Shown here: positions 41,776 to 52,833 of the stretch, piece after piece
Layout of the letters: each line of letters begins with the position of its first letter
How positions within the stretch are numbered: position 1 is the stretch's first letter
NCBI GenBank assembly: GCA_964016985.1
Contig: OZ024827.1
Coordinates: 21,841,275-21,905,274 of the forward strand
Length of the DNA stretch: 64,000 bases
Source of the DNA: Anodontia alba
Taxonomy: Eukaryota; Mollusca; Bivalvia; Lucinida; Lucinidae
Direction: 5' to 3'
The notes under the pieces: model-generated
What the model saw: only the letters and a program-made list of their open reading frames with translations
Database searches by the model: none
What the model was told of the DNA's origin: nothing
Program-made: the position numbers and the translations under genes

Positions 41776-42104
41776 CCAAAAAATAGGGATGTTTTCTACC
41801 TTGCGTCTACCCTTTATAGTTACAATGTCTACCGCATGCGTTAGGCGTGCCACACGCTTGGTGCGTGCTTTGGCGGGAATATACCTGGCGCGTCCTGATT
41901 GGTTGCTTACGGTGGCGTGGACGGAAGGGAACCAGTGCGTGACTGGTACCCGATCTTGGTCACCTAGAAACAGGACGCTTGGTAGGGGGGACAACTAGGA
42001 CGAGCTATAGTCTGTTTCAAACAATTTTTTTTCCTAGTTGTCTTTCTTTTGAAGGTCGATCTCGCGGTGAACCGCTCAAATAAGGCTTATAATATCTTGA
42101 GGTG
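41776..42104. repeat. DIRS right inverted terminal repeat, 329 bp
   Basis: Inverse of 35447-35775. The last 44 bases of the element (42105-42148) are not shared with the left end but are copied in the ICR. Confidence 0.9.
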
Positions 42105-42278
42105 AGTATACTTTAATTGAAATTAATTTTACTTTAAAAATTTCATTTTACCCCCAGTTTCAAAATGCAGTGGGAACCCTGCAGATTCAGATCAGTTGGC
42201 TTCTTCAGAAGCCAACTGATCTGGATCTACACTGTTTGAAAGGCAGGATATATCTGGGTTCAGCAGGACAAGGGTTAA

Positions 42279-42604
42279 CTAAATGACATATATGAATAGG
42301 AGACAGTAAGTGTTTGATGCCATAGAGAAAAGAGGCATTCACAACCTTTTTTGCTCCAAATCATTTAACGACTACTTTTGTTCATGACACGGTTTATTTA
42401 TAACTATTTGTTCCTCAGGATAAAGGCAAGTTGTAGCCAGGAACACAAACTGTACATTCACTGGGCCCATAAAAATACATATTGGAGGTTGAAATTCCAT
42501 GTTCTAATATATTTGCTCAGTTACTTTTATAGAAATCCATTATAAGCATGCTTTAAGCTTAACTTATACCCCACCCATAGTCTCTGACCTTGAATATTTT
42601 ATCA
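42279..42604. other. Intergenic DNA, nothing recognised
   Basis: No coding signal or repeat family seen. Confidence 0.35.
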
Positions 42605-42795
42605 TCCTCAGAAAGTCGTTATACCTGAAGGAGCAGTCTGATTAGGGTCTACCCTGTTTGCTATTCCACTAAGTAATTTAAGAAACACATGCATTGCCAT
42701 TCCACTAAGTAATTTAAGAAACACATGCATAAAAAACAATATTTAGCCCAAAATACTATGGAATAAAGTGTTCGAAATTTTAGGACATTTACCAT
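42605..42795. mobile_element. HpB relic with a 37-bp tandem duplication
   Basis: GGAGCAGTCTGATTAGGG right arm. TTCCACTAAGTAATTTAAG...ACACATGCAT occurs twice in succession (42660-42731). Confidence 0.55.
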
Positions 42796-42824
42796 ACCTC
42801 CATAGCTCTCATTAAGATGGTGGT

Positions 42825-42935
42825 ATCTGGTAAATATTTCTCCACAAAAAAATATGTTGGGGGACTCATTAGAAGCACCTCACCAATGTACTTCTAATGA
42901 GTACCACAACATACATTTTGTGGAGAAGTAAGAAT
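42825..42935. mobile_element. HpC snap-back element
   Basis: TTCTCCACAAAAAAATATG and inverse, loop GAAGCACCTCACCAATGTAC. Confidence 0.6.
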
Positions 42936-42975
42936 ATGTCATTACTTTTTGGTTGCAAAAAAACAAAACATCTTA

Positions 42976-43177
42976 TTAACCCTTGTCCTGCTGAATAAAT
43001 TAAAATGCCATGCCCATTTCTAATTTTCAGCCAATCAGATTATAAATTCACATACATTGTACTTAATTGCAAACAGTGCAGATCCAGATCAGTTGGCATC
43101 TTCAGAAGCCAGCTGATCTGGATCTGTACTGTTTGCAAAGGCAGTATACATCTGGGCTTAGCAGGACAAGGGTTTAA
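42976..43177 (+). mobile_element. HpA snap-back element
   Basis: TTAA ends; part of the left arm between CAATCAGATTA and TAAATTCAC is deleted. Confidence 0.75.
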
Positions 43178-43428
43178 AGCTATGTCTCAAAACAGCTTTT
43201 CTTTGTTAAAGTGTAGCTTGAATTTACCATCCAAAACTCAGTCATTATATTTGATATTACAATATCGTACCATTTTACATTTAAGTTTTGGGAACTTGTT
43301 CTATGCACCTATATACATATGTACTTTAAGGTCTTCATACAAGTCTATCAGAAGCCAAAACTTGTGTCTCTTTTGATGTAGTTTTCTGGACAACATTTAT
43401 CTCATGTCCCCAGTTGCAGTTGTAATTA

Positions 43429-43888
43429 TGCAACCTCTATTACACTTTTGTTTGGCTCTAAAGCAAAGACTATGTTACCTATTAAACAGCTGTGTTGTAT
43501 CCAATGAAAAATGTATAGATTATGTAGAAAAATGACCATTTATGGTCCATTTTTCTATATAAACTAAACATTTTTGTTTGGATACAAAAATTTTGGGTTC
43601 CATCTTTAAACCAAGTTGTATCAAACCTGTCCTATGTAGTTTATACATTCTTGTATGGATACACCAAATTTAGATTCCATTTTTAAACCATGTTATAACC
43701 AAACCGGTGCTTTAACATTGTTCTTTTTTGTTTAGATACAACAATTTTGGATCCATCTTTAAACCATATTATATCTGAATTTCTACTAAATAATCGATAC
43801 ATTTTGTTTGAATACAACAGTTTTTTGAGTTCCATCTTTAAATTGTGTAATATCTGAACCCATGCTATGAGCCGTGTTATAGAGGTTC
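43429..43888. mobile_element. HpV element with four internal 80-bp repeats
   Basis: GCAACCTCTATTACACTTTT to GTTATAGAGGTTCCC are inverted ends. The right half repeats a unit with TTTTGTTTGGATACA and TTCCATCTTTAAACC four times. Confidence 0.65.
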
Positions 43889-44108
43889 CCATGTATTCAT
43901 CAAATTAGTATGTGAAGATGTGTAACTGAACCTACTTTCTTCCACCAAACTTCTCAAGAGCCTCAATATGAACAAAATGATCAGTAAAGCTTGGTAATCA
44001 GGTAACATTTACATTTTTTAGGCGTCATGTCTCACCTTCATTGAAGATCTAAATTTGTTTCCAGTATATTTTTACAAATTTTCCTTGACCCTAGATTTTT
44101 ATTTTTAC

Positions 44109-44502
44109 AGTAGAACTTAGATACATCAAAGTCCATAGGTCTGAGCATTTTTGTTTTTGTTTTTTGTTTATGTGTGGAATTTGAATTATCCAGGGTCAAA
44201 ATATATTTATTTTATTTGATAGGACTTGAAAATGATTTTGAGTTATCCATAACCTTAACCCTTGTCCTGCTGAGCCCAGATATACCCTGTTTTGCAAACA
44301 GTGTAGATCCAGATCAGTTGGCTTCTGAAGAAGCCAACTGATCTGGATCTGCACTGTTTGCCATCAAGTATGCAATTTATAACAAAAATCTTGATCAAGT
44401 AATCTGATTGGCTGAAAATTAGAAGTGGACGTGGTATCTTAATATATATAGCAGGACAAGGGTTAAATTATCAGATTTTGAAGCATTAAAGTTCAGTTGT
44501 AC
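44109..44502. mobile_element. Possible pogo-like element holding an HpA copy
   Basis: ACAGTAGAACTTAGATACAT at the left resembles the inverse of TTAAAGTTCAGTTGTACT at the right. The HpA copy sits at a TTAA within AACCTTAAATTATCAG. Confidence 0.4.
44255..44466 (-). mobile_element. HpA snap-back element
   Basis: TTAA ends; perfect core arms around GGCTTCTGAAGAAGCC. Confidence 0.8.
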
Positions 44503-44697
44503 TCTGTTTTCACTGAGAATAGAGCTTGTTTGTTTATGAGATGAATAAACAGAATTTGATATTGGGGTGGATTTGGGGTTGAATTGGGGATAGGGGGAGG
44601 AAATATCACATATTGTGCTAATTTTTGACCGTCAGAGAAAAAAAAAGTCTGTAGGTTTTTGTCTCAGATGACATCATTGCCTTCCCAAGATTTTTGT

Positions 44698-44925
44698 TTA
44701 ACCCATTGTAGTCAGGAAACCCCTAAAAGGGTTACCGGCAATCAGTGCAGACCCAGATCAGATGCTGCAGAATGCGGCATCTGATCAGGGTCTCCACTGT
44801 TTGCAAATAGTTCATCCATTTTTCTCTCAGAATAACTAAATCATATAGCCTGACATACCTAAAATCGAAATTAGAATCTTCCAGTATATAGTGTGGGTGA
44901 GTTCATTCAATCTACAATGGCTTAA
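44698..44925. mobile_element. HpK snap-back element, intact
   Basis: TTAACCCATTGTAGTC to CTACAATGGCTTAA; core GACCCAGATCAGATGC against GCATCTGATCAGGGTC. Confidence 0.7.
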
Positions 44926-44944
44926 CTCAGGTGTAGTATAAAAA

Positions 44945-46312
44945 TATAAGATACAAGAGCTGCAACATGAGAAAACATACCTTCTATCAAGATCTGTCGC
45001 GAGAAAGGAAAGCTCGCCAGATATTGCACATTTTGTTTATGGAAAGTTCTAAGTCTGTGACCTTGATTTTGACATGACCTCTGGTTGTGGGGTAGTTGGG
45101 TCAGGGCGGGGGTGTGGGGGGTGGGGGATTTGGGTGGGGGGATTGCCTGTGGCAAAATTTTCATCAAACCGAAGATAAATCAATTCCGTGACAAGGTTAG
45201 GAAATAATTATGTCTTAAAATCTTAAACAAAAACTTCAACATTTTTAAAATTCTGAGTCCGTGACCTCAACCCCAAGGTCAAGGGCATGAGTGCTGATGG
45301 TGCTGATAAAAACTATGGACCAGTATCTATCTTGATACCAAATATAAATTAAATGCATTGCTTGGTTTAGAAGTAATGAGGTCCTAAAAACTTTGACGTA
45401 AAATTTTAACATGAAAATCTTGACATGACTGTGACCTTGACCTTATGTTGAACTAGGAGGATGAGGATGGACCTGGGCAAAACTTTGGACCAATATGTAT
45501 CATCTTACCAAAGCTGAATCAAATCAGTGATAAGATTAGGAAATATTGGGGTCTTAAAAAGTTTAAGGAAAACTTTAACATTTAAATTTTAAGTCTTTGA
45601 CCTTGACCTCAAGGTCTGGGTCATGAGTGATGATGGTGCTGTAAAAAACTTTTGACCAGTATCTATCATGATACCAAATAGGAACTAAATCCATCGTGCA
45701 GTTTAGAAGTAATGAGATCCTGAAAACTTTGATGCAAAATTTTAACATGAAAATTCTAAGTCTGTGAGCTTGACCTTGACATGACCTTGGGGGCTGGGGA
45801 TGGTACTGTGCAAAATTTTGAACCAATATGTATCATAATACCAAAGATAAATCAAATCGGTGATAAGGTAAGGAAATAATGAGGTCTTAAAAACTTTAAC
45901 AAAAACTTTAACATTTTAACTCTAAGTCTGTGACCTTGACCTCAAGGACACGGTCATGAGTGCTGATGGTGCTGATAAAAACTTTTGATCAGTGACTATA
46001 TTATTACCAAACAGGAACTAAATCCATCATTTAGCGTAGAAGTAATGAGATCCTAAAAACTTTGACATTAAATTTTAACATGAAAATTCTAAGTCTGTGA
46101 CTTGACCTTGACATGACCTAGGGTGGTAGGGATGGTACTGTGCAAAATTTTGGACCAATTTGTATCATCATACCAAAGATGAATCAAATCTATGGTAAGG
46201 TTGGGAAATAATGAGGTCTTAAAAACTTTAACGAAAACTTAAACATTTATGGACGCCAACGCCGGGGGTAGTACAATAGCTCTCCATGAACGTTGTTCAG
46301 GCGAGCTAAAAA
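44945..46312 (+). mobile_element. Tandem-cored repeat, 167-bp units in two alternating types
   Basis: The phrase TCTGTGACCTTGACC recurs near 45049, 45257, 45427, 45591, 45759, 45924 and 46090. Alternate units carry GGTCATGAGTGCTGATGG or GGACCAATATGTATCAT, so the higher-order period is about 333 bp. It ends GTTGTTCAGGCGAGCTAAAA. Non-coding. Confidence 0.75.
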
Positions 46313-46454
46313 TGCATCATTTGTATCCTTAGCTATTCAAAATGTGCTCAGTGAAGATCCTGATCAGACTGCACGAATGCTGGACACATAGGTCCGAAGG
46401 TACATGTACATTTTGTTTTCTGATGTTGCGGATCATAAGAGTTCTCATTACCAT

Positions 46455-46640
46455 ATTACCCTAAATATTCTGACACCTTACTTCAAACCATACATCAAAC
46501 AGTGTAGATCAGTTGCTGCATTCAGGGTTTATACTGTTTGCTCACATCATACTTGTCAAAAAATTTGAACAAGTCAATTTTGTTACCTGGTCATGTGTCT
46601 AAAACTGCTGGATGAGTAACCAACAGTGAAGACACTGATG
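46455..46640. mobile_element. HpB relic
   Basis: ATTACCCTAAATATTCTGAC left end; hairpin CAAACAGTGTAGATCAG shortened; CAGTGAAGACACTGAT at the right. Confidence 0.4.
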
Positions 46641-46689
46641 GAGAAACAAGAAAATTACTGACCTTGGTACCGGTACCCCTTTTATCTGG

Positions 46690-46875
46690 AGCTATATAGA
46701 TGCTTGCAGATATATACAATTTTATTCCAGACAGATAGGCCTGAACAAACTAGACCCAGATCAGATGCAGCATCTGATCAGGGTGTATGCTTTTTGTCAC
46801 TGACGTATATGCTTTTACACATGTAGTAAAACGGATTTGTTCAAATTTTAGGGCAAGTATGGTTAAGAGTTATGG
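46690..46875. mobile_element. HpB relic
   Basis: Centre ACCCAGATCAGATGCAGCAT with its complement; arms diverged; ends GGGCAAGTATGGTTA. Confidence 0.4.
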
Positions 46876-47335
46876 TGACCAAAATAATGTGTACATTTGG
46901 TGTATAGGCTTGAAAGGGCTACTAGTTTCATCAACTTTGTCACCTTCTCATCCAGAATTATCTATAGACACAACAGATATACACTATACCTACACGGTCC
47001 TGATGAGATGAGCTGTCTCTTAAGGATTTACACTGTTAGCAGTATTTTGTTTTTATATTTTGTTAACTTTATTACATTGTTGGTATATTCATTGTTGATG
47101 GTATGTTTACAGATTTATTCTTTCTTTTTCAGAGACCATTGTACTTTGTCTCAGTGGGCAGATAACTCCAGTGGGAATTTCAATCCAGGTTATTGATTGG
47201 TATAAGGGATTTATATCCCTTTTTGAGAAAGAGTTATATATATTATAAAAAAAAAAAAAATCCCTTGGCTGTATTGATTTGCATTTATATACCAGTTGGT
47301 ATATAATAGTCTCATAGCTCCAGATAAGAGGATTA
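46876..47335. other. Intergenic DNA, nothing recognised
   Basis: AT-rich with a poly-A run (47247-47260). Confidence 0.35.
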
Positions 47336-47339
47336 TCCA

Positions 47340-47591
47340 GGGCCCAGTTGTTCAAAACTAAAGATGTTGTTTGTTAACAGATTGTTAAAATTTTGACCAT
47401 TAAATATGGCATATATGCGGATATATTTGCTGAAAAAAAAATGTGAGTAGCTTTTGCTTTTGCAAAAGCTACTCACATTTTTTTTCAGCAAAAATACCTG
47501 TGAATTAGATATTGTACTTACTAGAACAGTTAACATTTTGACCAATGACGAGCTTGTTAAGCTAACTATACTTTGATGAACAACTGGGCCC
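47340..47591. mobile_element. HpG snap-back element, 252 bp
   Basis: Both GGGCCC tips intact; loop expanded (GCTTTTGCTTTTGCAAAAGC). Confidence 0.8.
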
Positions 47592-47609
47592 ATATAAATA
47601 TTCTAGATA

Positions 47610-47945
47610 AGAACTGTTGATATTTTTCTTATTCTCCACAAATTCATATATTGTGGGTACTCATTTGAAGCACCTCAACTTTTTTCTTATTTCTTCACAA
47701 AAACATACATTATGGGTCTCATTAGAAGTGCCTTAGTGAGGCACTTCTAATGAGTACTCACAACATAGGTTTTTGTAGAGAAATAAAAATTTCTAATGAG
47801 TACTCACAACATAGGTTTTTGTAAAGAAATAAAAATATCAACCCAAGGCGCTTGTAATGAGTACCTGCAATGTATGTTTTTCTGTAGAGAAATAAAAAAA
47901 ATACCAAGTTTTTTTTGTTTTGTTTAAAAAGTGCCTTATCTGGAG
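47610..47945. mobile_element. Cluster of three or four HpC arms
   Basis: A truncated left arm (47630-47680), a full palindrome (47688-47790), then two extra copies of the right arm TTCTAATGAGTACTCACAAC, ending GTGCCTTATCTGGAGCTA. Confidence 0.55.
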
Positions 47946-48353
47946 CTAAGACATTTCTTCAAAGACCAAGCATGCTCAATATTTTTCCTGTTCTTTTCAT
48001 ACAAGTACAAACTCTTTTCTAACCATGTAAAGCCGCATAACTAATCGAATGGCATGTACCAAGCTCTTAGATGTAGCCAGTATTTAAACTGCTCATTTAT
48101 TCTAGAATTTAGTTTGATGATATGTGCGACAAAGTTTTTTTCACCAAAACTATGCCAATTTCTCATTCAAGTCTGCGTCTGTCTCATTTCTGCTGAAAAC
48201 AGGATAAACATGTTGATATTTTTATTTGTCCACAAAATTTTATGTTCAGGTTCTTGGTAGAATGCATAATTTTGTGAAGAAGTGAGACAATATCTCTATT
48301 TCACTTTTATCTAGGGCTGTAAGACCACATCTGAGCTGCCTTACAGACTGAAT
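47946..48353. other. Intergenic DNA with a weak HpC arm
   Basis: Only TTATTTGTCCACAAAATTT and its imperfect inverse (48220-48280) are recognisable. Confidence 0.3.
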
Positions 48354-48600
48354 TAATCCTCATTACGAAAGTAAGCCTATTCAAATATATTGAAAATTTT
48401 ACCACCAAAAAGATTTCAGATAAAAATTCTGATATTTTTCATATTTCTGCTCAAAACATAGATTGTGGTACTCATTAGAACTGCCTCATTTTGAGCAGAA
48501 ATAAGAAAAAGAATTTATACCCCTGTAAACCCCAGTTTTAGTATATAAAATTGGGGTTTAAGGGAGTCAGCATTATATAGGCATGTTTTCGTATGTTAAA
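48354..48600 (-). mobile_element. HpY element (core 2)
   Basis: CATTACGAAAGTAAGCC to GGCATGTTTTCG; contains a shortened core-2 hairpin (GCTCAAAACATAGATTGTGG) and TAAACCCCAGTTTTAG. Inverse of the copy at 51.7 kb. Confidence 0.55.
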
Positions 48601-48785
48601 ACACCATTCTAAATTGTGTTAGATAACCTTTCATTTTCTATTTTTCAGAGAGAATAAACCTTGACATTTCATGTGAATTGTCTGCTTAGCAGATGATTCA
48701 CATGCCATGTCAGGACTTATTTTCTTGGAAATGAAATAAAAATGCTGTTATCTGCTGCTGATAAGATTGGCACTTTAATAGTTAA
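48596..48785. mobile_element. HpE snap-back element
   Basis: TTAAAACACCATTC to TTGGCACTTTAATAGTTAA; hairpin TTGTCTGCTTAGCAGATGA. Confidence 0.6.
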
Positions 48786-49140
48786 TTTGAAACCTGTGAA
48801 ACTGCAACATTTGTAAAGGGCAATGAGAGGCAATATAGACTGCAAGAAACATATCTCTATCTTCATTAGTAAGAGAATTAAGTCCCATTTGCTGGTGACT
48901 CTACAGTGGATGGATGTAGCTATCCCTCCAAAGGCCCCATCTCAGTCTCGGTCAAAAGAGACTTTCACAACTAACAGAATATAAATTGCTTGCTGAACAT
49001 ATAAATACACGTTTTGTTGAAACGTAAGATTAGGTTGACATAGGAGGCTGGTGGAGTGCAGAACCTGACTAATAAATTGGCAAGATCCAGGATGTAGGAC
49101 TTTGAAATACCAGTAACTGAAAAACCAGCAGAAAACTTTT
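48786..49140. other. Intergenic DNA, nothing recognised
   Basis: No repeats or coding signal. Confidence 0.3.
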
Positions 49141-49214
49141 CGAAGTATTTATTTTTTTTTTCTCTCCCAGAATGTAGATCTTGACATGATTCATATGAAA
49201 AGCTCTATTTTCTG

Positions 49215-49247
<33 letters not shown>

Positions 49248-49260
49248 GTTTTCTCAGTGA
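49141..49260. mobile_element. HpD relic with a poly-A run
   Basis: TTTTTCTCTCCCAGAATGTAG and ATTTTCTGAAAAA survive; A26 at 49218-49243. Confidence 0.4.
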
Positions 49261-49281
49261 GCAAAGTGTCAGGAAGACTTT

Positions 49282-49444
49282 TTAACTCTTAAAGCATCAT
49301 TCAAAATTGTACCCGATGACATTAAAGCCTCCCACCCCCCACCCCAACACACACAAAATGGCAAGCCTTATTTTCTTGGAAAATAATAATAATAATTAAG
49401 TTTTTGGGAACTGCTGCTGTTGTGACCGTCATTTTAAGGGTTAA
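49282..49444. mobile_element. HpE element without its hairpin
   Basis: TTAACTCTTAAAGCATC to GTCATTTTAAGGGTTAA; the core is replaced by CCCCCACCCCAACACACAC. Confidence 0.55.
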
Positions 49445-49999
49445 AAGCAGGAAATGCAAAAATGCTAAATAAATGAACAGTTTGATACAGCTTCAGGTTA
49501 GAATCTGGATTGAAATTTCTTCTCAAGTTATATGCTTATACCCCTAACATATTATAGCATTCTGGTTTTCATATCATTCTCTCTTAGTTATATATTTTTA
49601 TTTGTTGTTGATGAAATGACTCACTTTGCTTAAAGGAGAATGAATACACTGTCAATGGAAGAAACTTCAGCAAATTGTTTTTGAAGGATTCTATTCCAAA
49701 AGGAAAGACATATGTTTGTCTATTTTAGAGTAGATCCCTTTCAGAAGGAACTTGTTTGTGTAGGAATGCAAACAGGAAGTCGCAGAGGTTGTCTCCCTTG
49801 TAAAAATGGCAGCAAATCTAGTGTATCAGGTCTCCTTAATTGTTCCAGCTTTTATTGTTAAATAATGCATGACCTTGTTTCAAGTCTTCAGGAATCAGGG
49901 GATTTATATAATGTTTTGTGCCAAATTGTTGCCAAATTTGGGACGATACGAATAAATGGAATGGACTTGCAAATGTAAAGTACAGGTATGCTACATAAA
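49445..49999. other. Intergenic DNA, nothing recognised
   Basis: Contains ACTTGCAAATGTAAAGTACA; no element or ORF supported. Confidence 0.3.
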
Positions 50000-50209
50000 C
50001 TTAGCGCTTTGCATGCTGGGTAAAGCCAGCAGACAACATTTTGAAATATTTTTGTTATTTTTCCAAGAAAATAGGATTCGACACTTCATGCAAATTGTCT
50101 CCTAAGGAGACAATTTGCTTGAAGTGTCAGATCCTATTTTCTTGGAAAAATAAGAAAAATATCACCAGTTTTGGTCTGCTGAATTTGCCCATAGCCTGGA
50201 AAGTGTTAA
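50000..50209. mobile_element. HpD snap-back element
   Basis: CTTAGCGCTTTGCATGCTGGG left, CCTGGAAAGTGTTAA right; the long hairpin around CTCCTAAGGAG is nearly perfect. Confidence 0.7.
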
Positions 50210-50343
50210 AAATGCTGTAATATTGTCCAATTTCATTACCAATAGATCATTTTGTTAATAACCTCAAGCATCAATTTCTTACCCTGATCCCTGGGCCAGG
50301 GGTGGGCAGCTGAGAGCAGTCATGAAAGATTTGCTGGGGATCT

Positions 50344-50346
<3 letters not shown>

Positions 50347-50402
<56 letters not shown>
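50347..50402. repeat. (AT)28 microsatellite
   Basis: Uninterrupted AT dinucleotides. Confidence 0.97.
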
Positions 50403-50404
<2 letters not shown>

Positions 50405-50411
50405 TAATTTA

Positions 50412-50612
50412 TTAATGCTTAGCGCATTCTGGGTGAAAAATTCAGCAGATAGCATCTTGAAATATTTTCCTATTTTTCACAGAAAACAGGATTTGACATT
50501 TCATGCAAAATGTCTTATTGGAGACAATTTGCATGAAATGTTATAAAACTGTTTTTTGGGAAAAATGTCACCAATGTCTCAGCTGATGAATTAGCCCAGA
50601 GAGTGGTAAAGT
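50412..50612. mobile_element. HpD snap-back element
   Basis: TTAATGCTTAGCGCATTC left; right end decays into a GTGGTAAA duplication. Confidence 0.6.
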
Positions 50613-50730
50613 GGTAAAGTTCAAACAAGCACATCACAGCAACATACTGTGTGCATGATGACATTGCCTTGTGTAATGATGATATACAGTGTATTCCAAG
50701 TGTGATCTGGGTCTGGTTATGTATATGACC

Positions 50731-51095
50731 TACCGTATTCGACCTAATTACCGCACATGCCCCTATAAGTGCACAGTCAAGCAATTCCACAGTCTTTGGA
50801 TTACAGTCAGTGTACTTTTGTCTACTTTTTTCATAAAGGCATATGTTGTGAGTTCCCATCTGAATTGCATCGACTTGTCGATGCAATTCAAATGAGAACC
50901 CACAACCCATGCTTTTATAAAGAAAATCAGAAAAACAAAACCGCTCAAAACCATTCTATAAGCTTCATTAGATAACTCCGCTGATCATTTTTTAAGAGTA
51001 TCCTTAGTATAAAGGATACATATTTTACCACGAGTTTTCCCAGTAATTTTGAAAAATTTTAAGCGCACAGTGCGGTAATCCAGTCGAATACGGTA
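50731..51095 (+). mobile_element. HpU element, intact
   Basis: TACCGTATTCGACCTAATTA and the inverse of TTACCGTATTCGACTGG at the right. Core-2-like hairpin with TTGCATCGACTTGTCGATGC at its tip. Reference copy for the split element at 9.9-12.2 kb. Confidence 0.75.
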
Positions 51096-51489
51096 ATTTT
51101 CACAAAAAGATCTGTGCGCATGCACAGTGATTGTGACTGAAGTAAAATTACAAATACTGCAGCATCTCTGTGGTCTGAGAAATGATCGGGACCCATTTTC
51201 TAAAAATGTAGGCCACAGTGACCTCAGTGCAAACACTCACACTGTTGAAAGGGCAATAAAATTTTGAAACTATACTATGTGTCTTTTTGTAGTAACTTTT
51301 GTTTCATTAGGGTATGGTATGCCAGCATTTTAACTGCCAAATTATGTCTGCTACCTTTTTGGACCAGAACCAGAGAGACAAAGGCAAAATAATTTTGAAT
51401 ATAACTGGATATCAGGACGGTTCCATCAAATGAACTCAGCTCATGATTATGCGCTTTCACAGAAGATAGCCTGTTGATCTATGCAGCTT
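51096..51489. other. Intergenic DNA, nothing recognised
   Basis: No element ends found. Confidence 0.3.
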
Positions 51490-51615
51490 TTAACCCTGGC
51501 CCTGCTGAACGGGATATGCTCTGCCTTTGCAAACAGTGTAGATCCAGATCATTTGACCAACTGATCAAAATTAGGTGGGTGTGGCATCTTAATTCATTCA
51601 GTATGGCAAGGGTTG
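51490..51615 (-). mobile_element. HpA element with large central deletion
   Basis: TTAACCCTGGCCCTGCTGAA, then AGTGTAGATCCAGATC directly abutting the right arm; ends GGCAAGGGTTG. Confidence 0.65.
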
Positions 51616-51703
51616 AGAACCCCAATCCTTTATATTGCTTTGTAATTGTCTGATATTTTAACTGCTGTTATTTGCCTATGTAGTTTTTACCACCATCACG
51701 AAA

Positions 51704-51985
51704 ACATGCCTATATAATTTTGGCCCCCTTAACCACAATTTATATAGTAAAACTGGGGTTTACAGGGGTATATATTTTTTTCTTATTGCTGCTCAAAAAC
51801 ATAGATTGTGGGTACTTGTTAGAACCACCTCATCAAGGCAGATCTAATGAGTACCCACAATCTATGTTTTGAGCAGAAATATGAAAAATATCAGAATTCT
51901 TTATCTGAATATTTTTATTTTTTGCTGGTAAAATTTTCAGGATATTTGAATAGGCAGGTTTTCGTAATGAAAATTATCAAAGCTC
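51704..51985 (+). mobile_element. HpY element (core 2)
   Basis: AAAACATGCCTATATAATTT to GGCAGGTTTTCGTAATG; full core-2 hairpin (51790-51885) and AAACTGGGGTTTACAGGGG. Confidence 0.6.
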
Positions 51986-52164
51986 TAGATTAGACACTTT
52001 TATTCAAACAAAATTTTTTACTATTTTTATTTCTCCACAAAAATTTATTGAAAGTTTTTCATTCAACCAAATATTTTTGAAATTTTTTTTATCTCTCCAC
52101 AAAAAATTGACCATTTTTCATTCAACCAAAGATTTTTGATATTTTTCATCTCTTCAGAAAAAAT

Positions 52165-52268
52165 TGTTTTGTTCTTATTTCCTCATAGAACATATGTTTT
52201 GAATATTTATTAGAATTGCCTCACTGAGGCAATTCTAACAAATATCCAAAGCATATGTTTCCTTAAAG
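52165..52268. mobile_element. HpC snap-back element, variant
   Basis: ATATGTTTTGAATATTTATT arm variant; loop AGAATTGCCTCACTGAGG as in the pogo-like copies. Confidence 0.55.
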
Positions 52269-52647
52269 TATTAAATACATTATTCTTGCGTAATTTGTGA
52301 CTAGAAATTCGGTTGTTGTAGCCAGTGTTGGTATAAAGAGGGTTGATTGTAAAATGATATTGTTAATTTTGGAACTAGTAAGGAGTTAAAAAGTTCCAGT
52401 ATTTAGGGTAAATATGATATTTAATGTGTGCACCATGAGAATACCAGTCCCATGCCTTCTGCGACCAAAGACCCAGACCAGCTATAATGCTCAGAGTAGA
52501 CTGCATGCCTGCAGGATAGTTGCGTCTTCTTAAGCTCCTGACAAGCATTCATGCTTACTTTTCTCATTTCTCCTCAAACGTGATTTAGGGTTCTAATGAG
52601 TACCCACATGTAAAAAGATGATGACTGCTGATTTTGCCTATAGCTTG
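52269..52647. other. Intergenic DNA with an HpC arm
   Basis: 52560-52615 carries TTCTCATTTCTCCTC and TTCTAATGAGTACCCAC; no other element. Confidence 0.3.
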
Positions 52648-52833
52648 TTAACTCTTAAAAGTGCTAAGAAAAATCGTAGCAGACAACATTGTAATTTTTT
52701 TCATTATTTTTTAGAGAAAATTAGTCTTGGCATTTCATGTGAATTGCAGAAATTCACATGAAATGTCAAGCCTTACTTTCTCTGAAAAACAATAATATAA
52801 AAGTTGCTGCTGCTGCAGTGATTAGCACTTTAA
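52648..52833. mobile_element. HpE element, TTAA shared with the next HpD
   Basis: TTAACTCTTAAAAGTGC to ATTAGCACTTTAA; shortened hairpin ATTTCATGTGAATTGC. Confidence 0.65.

Larger units (their letters stand above)
35429..42148 (+). mobile_element. DIRS-type tyrosine-recombinase retrotransposon, 6.7 kb, decayed
   Basis: Identified by inverted terminal repeats, gag-like and RT/RNase H reading frames, a tyrosine recombinase and a downstream internal complementary region. The ends are deduced from the complementary region: left TTCAATGTCAGC, right AAAAATTTCATTT. No target duplication flanks it, as expected for tyrosine-recombinase integration. Coding frames are broken at several points, so this copy is not autonomous. 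Confidence 0.9.
35300..42179. mobile_element. Non-autonomous DNA element with 8-bp target duplication, host of the DIRS
   Basis: TGCAGATT is duplicated at 35292-35299 and 42180-42187. Only 129 bp remain on the left (AGCATTCCCATGTACCC...) and 31 bp on the right (TACCCCC...GTGGGAACCC). Both tips carry TTCCCA in inverted orientation. The 8-bp duplication suggests hAT; the TIR is too weak for certainty. Confidence 0.6.
35172..42278 (+). mobile_element. HpA copy split by a 6.9 kb nested insertion
   Basis: Left part 35172-35299 runs to ACAAACAGTGCAGATT; right part 42180-42278 resumes TGCAGATTCAGATCAGTTGG and ends ACAAGGGTTAA. Confidence 0.85.

Noticed and set aside
35429..42148. LTR retrotransposon (Ty3/Gypsy)
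   Set aside because: Terminal repeats are inverted, there is an ICR, and the integrase is a tyrosine recombinase with HxxR...Y.
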